A stretch of 64,000 nucleotides of DNA from Burkholderia sp. WP9 (GCF_900104795.1 NZ_FNTG01000002.1:3162001-3226000), one strand, 5' to 3'; numbered from the stretch's first letter, positions 27,732 to 37,396 are shown. Notes: a model not told the origin generated them from the sequence alone. Numbers and translations are program-made.

Positions 27732-29305
27732 TGCGCGCCCGCCGCATCCGGTCCGCCGCCGCCCTTGGCCGGCCGCGTGATCCAGATCAGCGGAATGATC
27801 AGAATGAAGATGACCGCCGAGACGAAAAAGATATCGTTCAGGCCCATCATGGCCGCCTGCGTGTTCACGGTGAAATCGAACAATGCATGGGCGGATTGCG
27901 GATTCAGATGCAGCAGCGATTGGGTCGAATCGATCTGCTGATTGAACACCGGATTGTTGACGGAGGCCTGTTCCGTGAGTCGTTCGTGATGCAGCACCGT
28001 GCGGTTGTTCCACTCGTTGCCGGCGATCGAGGTGCCCACCGCGCCGCAAAACACGCGCGCGAAATTCGACAGGCCGGCCGCCGCGGGAATCTTGCTCGGC
28101 GGCTGGCCTGACAGAATGATCGAAGTCAGCGGCACGAAGAACAGCGCCATCGGAATGCCTTGCAGCAGCGTGGGTATCACCAGATGCCACGTATCGATTT
28201 CGATCACGTATTTCGAGCGCATATAAAACACGATTGCGAAGCCGATGAACGCCAGCGTGGCGATCACGCGCGCGTCCGAGCGCGGCAGGACGCGGCCCAT
28301 TACCGGCGCGAGCAACACCGCGAAGACGCCGAGCGGCGCGGTCACGAGACCGGCATCGACGGAACGGTAGTTCAGGTACTCCTGCATCCATTGCGGCAGC
28401 AGCACGAGGTTGCCGAAGAACACGCCGTACGCGACCGAAATGGCAATCGTGCCGCCAAGAAAGTTGCGTTGCTGGAAGAGCCGTAAATCGACGATCGGAT
28501 TTTCCTCGGTCAATTCCCACACGAGAAAGAACGCGAAGCTGATGAGCGCGGTGATGCCGAGAATCACGATTACCGGCGACGAAAACCAGTCGAGGTCCTT
28601 GCCTTTGTCGAGCATGATCTGCAGCGAGGCGACCCATGTGATCAAGAGACCGAGCCCGACCACGTCGATAGGCGGCTTGCGCGTCGGCGACTCGCGGGTG
28701 CGGTAGATCATCCACGTAACGCCCGCCGCGAAAATGCCGACCGGAATGTTGATGTAGAAGATCCACGACCAGCTGTAACTGTCAGTGATCCAGCCGCCGA
28801 GCGCCGGGCCCGCAATCGGGCCGACGGTCGCGGTCATTGCCCATAAGGCGAGCGCGGTCGAGGATTTCTCCTTCGGATACGAGCCGAGCAGTATGGCTTG
28901 CGACAGCGGAATCAGCGGACCGGCCACGGCGCCCTGGAAGATCCGCGCGAGCAGCAGGATCGGCAGCGTCGGCGCGATTCCGCACAACCACGAAGCCAGT
29001 ACGAACATCAGAATCGCGCCGACAAACAGCTTCACCTGGCCGATGCGTTGCGTGAGCCAGCCGGTGAGCGGAATGGACACGGCGTTGGCCGCGGCGAAAA
29101 CGGTGATAACCCACGTGCCTTCGTCGACCGAAACGCCGAGGTTGCCGGAAATGGTTGGGATCGCAACGTTCGCGATCGACGTGTCGAGCACGTTCATGAA
29201 CGTGGCGAGCGCGACGGCAATCGTGGCCAGCACCAGCTGGCCACCCTGCAGCGGCGGTGGAGGTGCGGGCGGCGCCGAGGCAGGCGCGGAAGTGGGCTGG
29301 CTCAA
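27728..29305 (-). CDS. DHA2-family MFS efflux pump (EmrB/QacA type)
   Basis: 525 residues with fourteen predicted helices. Signature segments: FMNVLDTSIANVAIPTISGN (motif D1 in helix 1), WVITVFAAANAVSIPLTGWL, and GPIAGPALGGWITDSYSWSW (motif C of antiporters). FYINIPVGIFAAGVTWMIY follows, as in EmrB. A Pro/Ala-rich N-terminus (QPTSAPASAPPAPPPPLQGG) precedes the first helix. It normally partners an EmrA-type adaptor and an outer-membrane channel, but neither is next to it here. It is divergent from the hydrolase at 29631 and convergent with AraC 26953-27705. Confidence 0.94.
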   Translation of the reverse strand: MSQPTSAPASAPPAPPPPLQGGQLVLATIAVALATFMNVLDTSIANVAIPTISGNLGVSVDEGTWVITVFAAANAVSIPLTGWLTQRIGQVKLFVGAILMFVLASWLCGIAPTLPILLLARIFQGAVAGPLIPLSQAILLGSYPKEKSSTALALWAMTATVGPIAGPALGGWITDSYSWSWIFYINIPVGIFAAGVTWMIYRTRESPTRKPPIDVVGLGLLITWVASLQIMLDKGKDLDWFSSPVIVILGITALISFAFFLVWELTEENPIVDLRLFQQRNFLGGTIAISVAYGVFFGNLVLLPQWMQEYLNYRSVDAGLVTAPLGVFAVLLAPVMGRVLPRSDARVIATLAFIGFAIVFYMRSKYVIEIDTWHLVIPTLLQGIPMALFFVPLTSIILSGQPPSKIPAAAGLSNFARVFCGAVGTSIAGNEWNNRTVLHHERLTEQASVNNPVFNQQIDSTQSLLHLNPQSAHALFDFTVNTQAAMMGLNDIFFVSAVIFILIIPLIWITRPAKGGGGPDAAGAH

Positions 29306-29630
29306 ACGGTTCTCCGGATCGGTGTGCTGCGAACGTGCTGCGAGAGTGTTCTGCTTGAATGTTCTGTGTGAGTTTTCTATTGCGCGCCCGCGCAGTGCGG
29401 GCGGCCGCTGGTGCGCGGAATGCTCGCAAAAGCATACCTGTATTCACGTCGGGACGTCGTCGGCGCATGCAAGGCGGAGGGCGGAAACAAATCCGGCGGC
29501 GTATGCTCGCGGCTGAGGCGGCGTGTGAGCGTGTGGCATGTCGGCGGCGCGTTTGCGCACGTCGATAGCCGCGCCGTGCAACGCGCATGCGGAAATATCC
29601 ACGACGAATCAACAGAGAAAAGGAAACGAT
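29306..29630. other. Divergent promoter region, DHA2 pump and hydrolase
   Basis: 325 bp without a gene. It must carry the promoter of the pump (minus) and of the hydrolase (plus). I see no convincing operator dyad. The AAAGGAAACGAT before 29631 is the hydrolase ribosome-binding site. Confidence 0.4.
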
Positions 29631-30290
29631 ATGACCTGGGAGCAATTCGAACACGGCTGGCGGCGAGCGCCGGTGACTGCACCTGCCAGGGGGCTGGTGG
29701 TGCTGATGCATGGCGTCGGTAGCAATGCTCGCGACCTGATGCCGCTTGCGGACATCTGGAGCGACAGCCTGCCGGACGTGGCGTTCACTTCGCTCGACGG
29801 CACCGACGCCTTCGAAGGCGGTTTCGGCGGACGTCAGTGGTTCAGCCTGCGCGACGTCAACGAGGGCAATCGCGAGGCGCGCGTCGCCGCAGCCTATCCG
29901 GCGCTGCGGCGCATGCTCGAAACCGAGCTTGCGCACTGGCAGTTACCTTTCGGACGCCTTGCACTGGTCGGTTTCTCGCAAGGGTCGATCATGGCGATGC
30001 ATCACGTGGCGACGAGTGCGGAAGGCGCGGCCGGCGTGGTCGCGTACTCGGGGCGGCTTGCCTCGGTGATCGTCGCGCAGAACGGCACGCCGCTCACCCT
30101 GATCCACGGCGAAGACGACGAGGTGATTCCCGTACGGGAACTCGAATACGCTGCCGACACCTTCAACAACGCCGGCTATACGGTGGACGCCTATGCGTTG
30201 CCGGGCATTGGCCACACGATTAACGCCGACGGCGTCGCGCTCGGCCAGGAGGCGCTGGAACACGCGCTGGGCGCTTTGTCGCGCGGCTGA
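29631..30290 (+). CDS. Carboxylesterase-type alpha/beta hydrolase (YpfH-like)
   Basis: 219 residues, cytoplasmic. The fold matches the small phospholipase/carboxylesterase family: GLVVLMHGVGSNARDLMPLA (oxyanion hole), LALVGFSQGSIMAMHHVA (nucleophilic Ser in GFSQG), LIHGEDDEVIPVREL (Asp) and LPGIGHTINADG (His). An upstream in-frame ATG at 29538 exists, but the AAAGGAAACGAT site and domain boundary favour 29631. It probably hydrolyses short acyl esters; physiological role unknown. Confidence 0.92.
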   Translation: MTWEQFEHGWRRAPVTAPARGLVVLMHGVGSNARDLMPLADIWSDSLPDVAFTSLDGTDAFEGGFGGRQWFSLRDVNEGNREARVAAAYPALRRMLETELAHWQLPFGRLALVGFSQGSIMAMHHVATSAEGAAGVVAYSGRLASVIVAQNGTPLTLIHGEDDEVIPVRELEYAADTFNNAGYTVDAYALPGIGHTINADGVALGQEALEHALGALSRG

Positions 30291-30508
30291 CACGGCCCTG
30301 ATTGAAAAACGGCTCTAAAGAATCCAATCTGCTTGCCGTTAATGGCTCATAAGCATGAAAATCACCCCCGCCGCGCGGACCGCGCAACGCCAGGCAGGAC
30401 GTCCTCTCACCGGGACTTCCTGCGGGTGTGCCGAGCGGCTCGGGTGACCGGGGGCGCATTTTCCAGACTGCCCGGTACGGGCGGATAACGACACATCAGA
30501 GCCTTCCT

Positions 30509-31561
30509 ATGGCCAGACCGACGCCGCATTACCCGCTTTTCGATCGCTTGTTCCGTCATTCCGTGACGGTGGACCTCGGCACGGCCAATACCCTGATCTA
30601 CACCGACGACGGCGGCATTGTGCTGAACCAGCCGTCCGTGGTGTGCTTCCAGAAAGAGGCCTCGGACCGGCCGAAACGCGTCGCGGCCGTGGGCACCCAG
30701 GCGCGCCAGCTTCTCGGCCGCGAGCCGGCCAATCTCGAAGCCGTGCGGCCGATGCGCCACGGCGTGATCGCCAACTTTTCCGCGGCCGAGCACATGATCC
30801 GGCAATTCGTCGACATGGCGCGCCCGCGGCCGCTGTTCAGCCGCCGCGCCGCGTTCACGCTGTGCGTGCCGGCGGGCGCGACCCAGGTCGAACGTCGCGC
30901 GATCAAGGAGGCGGCCGTGGCGGCCGGCGCGTGGAAGGTGAGTCTGATCGGCGAATCGCTGGCGTCGGCGGTCGGCGCCGGTCTGCCGGTGTCCGAGGCG
31001 ACCGGTTCGATGGTAGTCGATATCGGTGGAGGCACGACGGAGGTCGGCGTGATCGCGCTCGGCGGCATGGCCTACAGCGGTTCGATTCGCGTGGGCGGCG
31101 ACAGCTTCGACATGGCGATCGTGAGCTATGTGCGTAATCTATACGGCGTGCTGCTCGGCGAGCAGACCGCTGAACACGTCAAGAAGAACATCGGCTCGGC
31201 CGTGCGCGACGTGCCGCGTGAGCATATGAACGCGACCGGACGCAGCGTCGACGACGGTTTGCCACGCACGGTTCAACTGAGCAACCACGATATCGCCGAT
31301 GCGATCGAAGGGCCGCTGCGCCAGGTCATCGGCGCGGTGAAACGCGGGCTCGAAACGGCGCCGGCGGAACTCGTGACCGACATTGCCAATAACGGCATTG
31401 TGCTGACAGGCGGCGGTGCGCTGCTCGGCAACCTGAGCCGCCGCCTGACGAGCGAGATCGGCCTCGAGGTGCGCGTCGCCGATGAACCGCTGACGTGCGC
31501 CGTGCGTGGCGCAGGCACGGCGGCCGCTGCCGGTCTGCTGGACGAACTCGCTTACGAATGA
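30509..31561 (+). CDS. MreB-like actin homologue, orphan copy
   Basis: 350 residues with the MreB fold: phosphate loop 1 VDLGTANTLIYTDDG, the NQPSVVCFQ strand, MVVDIGGGTTEVGVIALGG (phosphate loop 2) and GIVLTGGGALLGNLSRRL (adenosine motif). The start at 30509 gives a protein close to normal MreB length; the frame is open 27 codons further. No mreC or mreD follows: the next gene is an alpha/beta hydrolase. In beta-proteobacteria the main mreB is normally in an mreBCD-mrdAB cluster, so this looks like a second paralogue. Its role in cell shape is inferred from family only. Confidence 0.9.
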   Translation: MARPTPHYPLFDRLFRHSVTVDLGTANTLIYTDDGGIVLNQPSVVCFQKEASDRPKRVAAVGTQARQLLGREPANLEAVRPMRHGVIANFSAAEHMIRQFVDMARPRPLFSRRAAFTLCVPAGATQVERRAIKEAAVAAGAWKVSLIGESLASAVGAGLPVSEATGSMVVDIGGGTTEVGVIALGGMAYSGSIRVGGDSFDMAIVSYVRNLYGVLLGEQTAEHVKKNIGSAVRDVPREHMNATGRSVDDGLPRTVQLSNHDIADAIEGPLRQVIGAVKRGLETAPAELVTDIANNGIVLTGGGALLGNLSRRLTSEIGLEVRVADEPLTCAVRGAGTAAAAGLLDELAYE

Positions 31562-31770
31562 TTTCCCGGGTCCCTCGCGGGATCCGTCGCGCGGCTGCTT
31601 CGGCATCGCCCCAGTGCATCCGCTGAATCGGGTGGCCACATCGAGCGACCGGCTGTGTGACAATACGCTTCGCATCCCAATTTCAGGGATGCATACGCGT
31701 TTCTTCTCCCCATTCCATTTCGAGCCGGCACAGCTTGGTCAGGCGTTGCCGCGCTGTCCGTGAATCAGCC

Positions 31771-32628
31771 GTGAATCAATCCGTTGCCGTTTCGTCGCCG
31801 TCGTCATCATCGCGTTTCATCGAATTGCGAAGCGGTTTGCACATGCCTTACGTGGAAGCCGGTGAGGGCGAACTGCTGCTGTTCGTGCATGGCTCGCTGT
31901 GCGACTACCGCTATTGGCAACCGCAACTCGCGGGCCTGTCGAAGCATTACCGTTGTGTCGCGGTCAGTCTCACGCACTACTGGCCGGCGGCGGATACGGA
32001 GTCCGGCTTGCCGTTCAGCTGGAGCGAGCATGCGGACGAAGTGGCTGAATTCATCGATCGACTCGGGGCGGGGCCGGCACATGTGGTGGGGCATTCGCGC
32101 GGCGGTTGCGTGGCTTTTCACTTTGCGCGGCGTCATGCCCGGCACGTGCGTACGCTGACGCTCGCCGATCCGGGCGGCCCGTTGCAGATTGCCGGCCGGC
32201 CGCCCGCGAGTCTGCCGGAGACGGCCAATACGTTGCGCGCGAAAGCGGCGCAACTGATCGAAAGCGGCGAGGTGGAGGCCGGTCTGCAACTGTTTGTCGA
32301 CTCGGTCAGCCGGCCGGGCTTCTGGGCAATGAGCACACCGGGCTTTCGCAGGATGGCGACCGACAACGCGCATACGCTCGCCCGTCAGTTTCGCGATCCA
32401 CTGCCTGCGTATGTTCCGGAGGAAGCCGCCGAGGTGCGTTGCCCAGTTCTGCTGATCGACGGCGAAAAAAGTCCCGATATGTTCCGCCGGACCGTGGCCG
32501 CGCTGCAAATCTGGTTGCCGGATGCGCGCCGCGAAACCGTGCGCGGCGCGTCGCATGGGATGAACCTCGCGCATCCGGCGGCGTTCAATCGCTACGTCGA
32601 CGAGTTCATTCGCTCCGTGAGCGTGTAA
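31771..32628 (+). CDS. Alpha/beta hydrolase
   Basis: 285 residues from a GTG at 31771; the frame is open further upstream, but that part (from 31657) is unlike the family. Visible: LLLFVHGSLCDYRYWQPQL (oxyanion hole), AHVVGHSRGGCVAFHFAR (Ser nucleophile in GHSRG), PVLLIDGEKSPDMFRR and RGASHGMNLAHPAAF (His). It resembles haloperoxidase/epoxide-hydrolase-like cytosolic hydrolases; the substrate is unknown. It stands alone, between the MreB-like gene and a convergent unknown gene. Confidence 0.88.
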   Translation: MNQSVAVSSPSSSSRFIELRSGLHMPYVEAGEGELLLFVHGSLCDYRYWQPQLAGLSKHYRCVAVSLTHYWPAADTESGLPFSWSEHADEVAEFIDRLGAGPAHVVGHSRGGCVAFHFARRHARHVRTLTLADPGGPLQIAGRPPASLPETANTLRAKAAQLIESGEVEAGLQLFVDSVSRPGFWAMSTPGFRRMATDNAHTLARQFRDPLPAYVPEEAAEVRCPVLLIDGEKSPDMFRRTVAALQIWLPDARRETVRGASHGMNLAHPAAFNRYVDEFIRSVSV

Positions 32629-32769
32629 CGCGGCGTACCGCGCGCATTACGGCCGCGTAAAGATCGTGCAATGACTGCACGAAGGAGGCCGACCCCGGTG
32701 TCTGGCTTTCGCGTTTGCAGCGAACTCAGCGCACCGGCACGGCACCGGCAGCGATTCAAACGCCCGATA

Positions 32770-33171
32770 TCACGGCTTGCGATGCGCGTCTTTGTCGAGC
32801 GCACGTTCCGCCGCTTCGCCGACGAGGCCGTGGTAGTACAGATGCACGCCGATCGCGAGCGAATCGTTGCGAATTTCGTGGAAGGCTTTCCACGCTTTCA
32901 CGGGGTCCTTGAACAGCAGATAGTGCGCTTCCTCCGAGATCAGATCCGCGACTTCATGCAGACCGTGACCGTGCAACACGTTCACGAGCGTATCGAGGCT
33001 GCGGTGCGTGCGCGCGTCGGTACGCGGGTAGAGCATATGCAAGACCGCTACGTCTTGCGTTTTCAGCGCCGCGGACAATGCGACGACGATATCCTGGTGG
33101 TTCAGCGCGGTGACGATGTTTTCGTCGCTGTGCACATGATCCGGAAATAGCGTTTCGAGAGATGCGTTCAT
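32770..33171 (-). CDS. Conserved-looking hypothetical protein, 133 aa
   Basis: Starts MNASLETLFPDHVHSDENIV after AGGAAGGACCCG, a strong ribosome-binding site; the upstream frame (to 33258) crosses a terminator hairpin and is not used. The protein is helical and rich in His (DIVVALSAALKTQDVAVLHM, TLVNVLHGHGLHEVADLISE, HEIRNDSLAIGVHLYYHGLV). No signal peptide or membrane helix. Not recognised as a known family. It is divergent from gltA with about 430 bp between the starts, and its leader contains a terminator (33200-33227), so expression may be attenuated. Confidence 0.65.
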   Translation of the reverse strand: MNASLETLFPDHVHSDENIVTALNHQDIVVALSAALKTQDVAVLHMLYPRTDARTHRSLDTLVNVLHGHGLHEVADLISEEAHYLLFKDPVKAWKAFHEIRNDSLAIGVHLYYHGLVGEAAERALDKDAHRKP

Positions 33172-33199
33172 CGGGTCCTTCCTGTTCTTCTGGCTGATT

Positions 33200-33227
33200 A
33201 AAAAGGCCCGCCATGAAACGGCGGGCC
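33200..33227 (-). terminator. Intrinsic terminator in the leader of the 133-aa gene
   Basis: On the minus strand GGCCCGCC, a 7-nt loop and GGCGGGCC form an 8-bp stem (33205-33227) followed directly by TTTTTAATC. It is a textbook Rho-independent terminator located only 29 bp upstream of the start codon at 33171. No protein gene precedes it on this strand for more than 300 bp. Either it ends a short RNA or it is an attenuator of the 133-aa gene. Confidence 0.8.
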
Positions 33228-33603
33228 AAAGACAGCGATGTGTTCGCAGGGGAAGCAAAACACGGATTCAGTATCGCAGATGCACCCATGCCTTCGCAGT
33301 CCGGCTGCCGCAAAACATTGTTGCAATAAGTGTTCCAGCTTTCATTTTACTGGCAGTCCGCAAGCGGGCGCGGCGCGTCGACGCGTGCGACGTTGGTGCG
33401 CGTTTCGCGGCAAATTGCAGCGCGTTCCACGGAAAAAAGGCAACGAATGTTGCGTCGGTCGAGATGGATTGTTGCAGTCAATCGTCGCAATTCGGAGCCC
33501 TGCGGACTTTAAAATGTGTGCCGGAGCCTGAGCATGCCGAGACGTTCAATGACGACCGGACATGCCGGCACGTGTGCGATGTGAAAGTAAAAGGAACATG
33601 TAG
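33228..33603. other. gltA promoter region and possible minus-strand RNA
   Basis: 376 bp without a protein gene. It holds the gltA leader (AAAGGAACATGTAG before the ATG). On the opposite strand it could contain a short RNA or leader ending at the terminator at 33200-33227. No known riboswitch class is recognised. Confidence 0.5.
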
Positions 33604-34902
33604 ATGGACTCGAAGACACACGCAACGCTGAGCTTTTCCGACAGCGACAAGACTATTGATCTGCCGATTTATCAGGGCACGCTTGGACCGGATGTGATCG
33701 ACATCCGCAAGCTGTACGGCCAGACCGGCAAGTTCACGTACGACCCGGGCTTCATGTCCACGGCGGCATGCAATTCCGCGATCACCTATATCGACGGCGA
33801 TAAGGGCGAGTTGCTGTATCGCGGGTATCCGATCGACAACCTCGCGCAGAATGCCGACTTCCTCGAAACCTGCTACCTGCTGCTCAAGGGCGAACTGCCG
33901 AACGCGCAGCAGAAGGAAGAGTTCGTCAAAACGGTCACGCAGCACACCATGGTGCACGACCAGATGCACTTCTTCTTCCGTGGCTTCCGTCGCGACGCGC
34001 ACCCGATGGCGATTCTGGTGGCCGCCGTCGGCGCGCTGTCGGCGTTCTATCACGACTCGCTCGACATCAATAACCCGGAGCACCGTGAAATTTCCGCGAT
34101 CCGCATGATCGCGAAGCTGCCGACGCTGGTGGCCATGGCGTACAAGTACACCGTGGGCCAGCCGTTCGTTTATCCGAAGAACGATCTGTCGTACAGCGCG
34201 AATTTCATGCGCATGATGTTCGCCAATCCGGCCGAAGAGTACAAGGTCAACGACGTGCTGGTGCGCGCACTGGACCGTATCCTGATCCTGCACGCGGACC
34301 ACGAGCAGAATGCATCGACCTCGACCGTGCGTCTGGCCGGTTCGTCGGGTGCGAATCCGTTCGCGTGTATCGCCGCCGGTATCGCGTGTCTATGGGGCCC
34401 GGCGCACGGTGGTGCAAACGAAGCCGCGCTGAACATGCTGGAAGAAATCGGCTCGGTCGACAACATTCCTGAGTTCATCAAGCAGGTGAAGGACAAGAAC
34501 TCGGGCGTGAAGCTGATGGGCTTCGGTCACCGCGTCTACAAGAACTACGATCCGCGTGCGAAGCTGATGCGCGAAACCTGCCACGAAGTGCTGGAAGAGC
34601 TGGGCCTGCACGACGACCCGCTGTTCAAGCTGGCAATGGCGCTGGAAAAGATCGCACTGGAAGACGAATACTTCGTATCGCGCAAGCTGTACCCGAACGT
34701 CGACTTTTACTCGGGCATCGTGCAGCGCGCGCTGGGCATTCCGACGGCCATGTTCACGTGTATCTTCGCGATGGCACGTACGGTCGGCTGGATTGCGCAG
34801 TGGAACGAAATGATCGCCGATCCTGAACAGAAGATTGGCCGTCCGCGTCAGCTCTTCGTGGGCGAGACGAACCGCGAAGCCACGCCGCTGGCCAAGCGCT
34901 AA
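33604..34902 (+). CDS. gltA: Citrate synthase, type II
   Basis: Condenses oxaloacetate and acetyl-CoA into citrate, first step of the TCA cycle. 432 residues, the length of hexameric NADH-sensitive Gram-negative enzymes. Key regions: [20 protein letters not shown], the His in [37 protein letters not shown] with the catalytic His, and [15 protein letters not shown]; the catalytic Asp lies in [18 protein letters not shown]. The start is set by AAAGGAACATG. In many Burkholderia gltA lies beside sdhCDAB; no sdh genes are present here, so this may be a second copy. A strong terminator follows at 34933-34961. Confidence 0.97.
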   Translation: MDSKTHATLSFSDSDKTIDLPIYQGTLGPDVIDIRKLYGQTGKFTYDPGFMSTAACNSAITYIDGDKGELLYRGYPIDNLAQNADFLETCYLLLKGELPNAQQKEEFVKTVTQHTMVHDQMHFFFRGFRRDAHPMAILVAAVGALSAFYHDSLDINNPEHREISAIRMIAKLPTLVAMAYKYTVGQPFVYPKNDLSYSANFMRMMFANPAEEYKVNDVLVRALDRILILHADHEQNASTSTVRLAGSSGANPFACIAAGIACLWGPAHGGANEAALNMLEEIGSVDNIPEFIKQVKDKNSGVKLMGFGHRVYKNYDPRAKLMRETCHEVLEELGLHDDPLFKLAMALEKIALEDEYFVSRKLYPNVDFYSGIVQRALGIPTAMFTCIFAMARTVGWIAQWNEMIADPEQKIGRPRQLFVGETNREATPLAKR

Positions 34903-34932
34903 AGCGTCGCGGCGGCCGCCCGCCTGACGCTC

Positions 34933-34961
34933 GCGCGGCGCTCCCACGAGGAGCGCCGCGC
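34933..34961 (+). terminator. Terminator after gltA
   Basis: GCGCGGCGCTCC (34933-34944) and GGAGCGCCGCGC (34950-34961) form a perfect 12-bp stem with a 5-nt loop, followed by CATTTCCTC. The T-run is interrupted, but the stem is very stable. Confidence 0.75.
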
Positions 34962-35122
34962 CATTTCCTCTGCACGTCCTGTGCCACTGAAAAAACTGAA
35001 ACTCCCATGTGATAAGTTCGTCTGACGCGGACAGACCCTCTACAATCGGAAGCGACCGGGCAGCGCCCGTGGCAACCGAATGTGACACTGAACGCAGAAG
35101 CGAACCCATAGGAGTGACACTG

Positions 35123-37396
35123 ATGCAGCAGCCAGAAGCCCTCGGCGGTCTTTCGGGCGGAATCGACCACCGCGAGCCCGAGCCGGACGGCGTATTCATC
35201 CCCACGGAAAACCTCAACGTCGCGAGCGCGACCCAGCACGTGCTGAAGTCGGGCGACACCTTCATCGTCAACGATCCGCTCGGCGATATCACCGGCCATG
35301 ACGACGGCCTGTTCGTCAACGACACCCGTGTTCTCTCGCAACTGCGCCTCACTTTCGGCGGACGCGCGCCGTCGCTGCTATCGGGCAGCGTCAGCAGCGA
35401 CAACACCTCGTTCACCGCGCATCTGACCAACCGTCCGCTGCCGCCGCTCGGCGGCGACAGCACGCCCGAAGGCGTGATCCACGTCGAGCGCGTGCGCGTG
35501 CTGTCGGGCACCGTGCTCAACGAAGCCATCGAACTCACCAACTACGGCACGAGCGACGCCGTGGTGCCGCTCTCGATCTCGTTCGCCAGCGACTTCCGCG
35601 ACATGTTCGAAGTGCGCGGCCTGAAGCGCGACAAGCAGGGCCGTGTCGAACCGGCGCGCGTCGAAAATCGCGAAGTGCTGCTCGGCTACGTGGGCCTCGA
35701 CGACGTGGCGCGCAACGTGCAGATCGCCTTTTCGCCGGAGCCGGACAAACTTTTCGCCGACCGTGCGGACTACACCGTCAAGCTGCCGGCGCAGGCGTGC
35801 GTGTCGATTTATCTGTCGGTGGCGGTGCAGGTGGTCGCGCGCGCGGACAATCCGGGCGCGGGCGTCTCGCAGCCCACCCATGCGTTGAGCGAAGCGCACC
35901 TGTCGCAAATCGACGCGGAGCGTCCGCGCGTCGGCCGCGCTGCCGTGCGCGCCGCGCTCGTCGACGCGCACCTCGTCATGCGTGAGCGCCGCCGCGCCAC
36001 CGCACGCGTGCGTTCGAGCAATCCGCTTTTCAATGCATGGATCGACCGCTCGCTCGCCGATCTCGGCCTGCTGACCACGGACCTCGTGACCGGCCCGTAT
36101 CCGTACGCGGGCATTCCATGGTTCTCGACGCCGTTCGGCCGCGACGCGGTCATTACGTCGCTGCAGACGCTCTGGTTGCAGCCGCAGTTGGCTGCCGGCG
36201 TATTGCGTTTTCTGGCCGAACATCAGGCGCGTGAGAACTCGCCGTTTCGCGACGCCGCGCCCGGCAAGATCATGCATGAGATGCGCAAAGGCGAAATGGC
36301 CGCCACCGGTGAAGTGCCGTTCGCGCTCTACTACGGGGGCGTCGACACCACGCCGTTGTTCATCGTGCTGGCCGGCGCCTATGCTGCGCGCACCGGCGAC
36401 GTCGCGTTGATCGACGAATTGTGGCCGGCGCTCGAGCGCGCGGCGCAGTGGGTCGCGGGCGTGTGCGACAAGAACCGTTACGGCCTGCTGGATTATCAGC
36501 GCGAGTCGGATGGCGGTCTGGCGAATCAAGGCTGGAAGGACAGCCACGATTCTGTCTTTCACGCCGACGGCCGTTTCCCCGACGGCCCGATCGCGCTCGT
36601 CGAGGTGCAGGCGTATGCGAGCGCCGCCTTCGACGTCATGGCGCGCTTCGCGAAGGCGCGCGGACTGCACGATGCGGCGGAGCGTTACGGCGAGCGGGCG
36701 AAGAAGATCCGTCAGTGCGTCGAAGAGAAGTACTGGATGGAAGAGGCCGGTTTCTACGGCATTGCGCTCGATGGCCACGGCGAACTGTGCCGTGTCATGG
36801 CCTCGAATGCCGGCCACCTGCTGGCCTTCGGGTTGCCGTCGCGGCAGCGCGGTGAATCGGTGGTGCGCGCGCTCGACTCCACGTTGTTCCACACCGGCTG
36901 GGGCGTGCGCACGCTGGCGGCGAGCCAGGCGCGCTTCAATCCCATGGCATATCACAACGGCTCGGTCTGGCCGCACGACAACGCGCTGTGCGCGCGCGGC
37001 CTGTCGCGCTACGGCGGCAAGGCGGCGGCGGTACGGCTGCTGCAGGCGCTGTTCCAGGCCGCGGTCAACTTCGACATGCGTTTGCCCGAGCTTTTCTGCG
37101 GCTTCCCACGGCGGCGCGGCGAGCCGCCCACCGCCTATCCGGTCGCCTGTCTGCCGCAAGCGTGGGCGGCGGGTTCGCCGTTCATGATGCTCGAAGCGTG
37201 TCTCGGTATCACCATCGACGCAGAGCGGCGCGAAGTGCTGATCGAACAGCCGATGCTGCCCGAAGGCATCGACTGGCTCGAAGTGAGCGACATGCGGGTA
37301 GGCGATGCTTCGGTGTCGATCACGTTCCGCCGGATTGGCGAGAAGGTGGTGGCGTCAGCGGAGCAGGGTGACGTGCGGGTGGTGGCGTTGCTTTGA
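35123..37396 (+). CDS. Glycogen-debranching-type amylo-alpha-1,6-glucosidase
   Basis: 757 residues. The N-terminal ~200 residues (NDPLGDITGHDDGLFVNDTR onward) are the beta-sandwich GDE_N_bis domain. The remainder is an (alpha/alpha)6 barrel with GIPWFSTPFGRDAVITSLQT, YYGGVDTTPLFIVLAGAYAA and GLANQGWKDSHDSVFHADGR, which carry the acidic catalytic and substrate residues expected of the GH63/amylo-1,6-glucosidase group, then NPMAYHNGSVWPHDNALCA. It probably debranches or hydrolyses alpha-glucans. TAGGAG nine bases before the ATG at 35123 chooses this start over an in-frame codon at 35009. No glg or tre genes are adjacent. Confidence 0.9.
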   Translation: MQQPEALGGLSGGIDHREPEPDGVFIPTENLNVASATQHVLKSGDTFIVNDPLGDITGHDDGLFVNDTRVLSQLRLTFGGRAPSLLSGSVSSDNTSFTAHLTNRPLPPLGGDSTPEGVIHVERVRVLSGTVLNEAIELTNYGTSDAVVPLSISFASDFRDMFEVRGLKRDKQGRVEPARVENREVLLGYVGLDDVARNVQIAFSPEPDKLFADRADYTVKLPAQACVSIYLSVAVQVVARADNPGAGVSQPTHALSEAHLSQIDAERPRVGRAAVRAALVDAHLVMRERRRATARVRSSNPLFNAWIDRSLADLGLLTTDLVTGPYPYAGIPWFSTPFGRDAVITSLQTLWLQPQLAAGVLRFLAEHQARENSPFRDAAPGKIMHEMRKGEMAATGEVPFALYYGGVDTTPLFIVLAGAYAARTGDVALIDELWPALERAAQWVAGVCDKNRYGLLDYQRESDGGLANQGWKDSHDSVFHADGRFPDGPIALVEVQAYASAAFDVMARFAKARGLHDAAERYGERAKKIRQCVEEKYWMEEAGFYGIALDGHGELCRVMASNAGHLLAFGLPSRQRGESVVRALDSTLFHTGWGVRTLAASQARFNPMAYHNGSVWPHDNALCARGLSRYGGKAAAVRLLQALFQAAVNFDMRLPELFCGFPRRRGEPPTAYPVACLPQAWAAGSPFMMLEACLGITIDAERREVLIEQPMLPEGIDWLEVSDMRVGDASVSITFRRIGEKVVASAEQGDVRVVALL

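Noticed and set aside
31657..31770. N-terminal extension of the hydrolase at 31771
   Set aside because: Upstream residues are Arg/Ser-rich and unlike the family; the GTG at 31771 gives a normal length and start.
35378..37159. Long minus-strand open frame (593 codons) opposite the glucosidase gene
   Set aside because: It mirrors the codon structure of a clearly real gene on the plus strand; Arg/His-rich translation without any family motif. Typical of GC-rich antisense frames.
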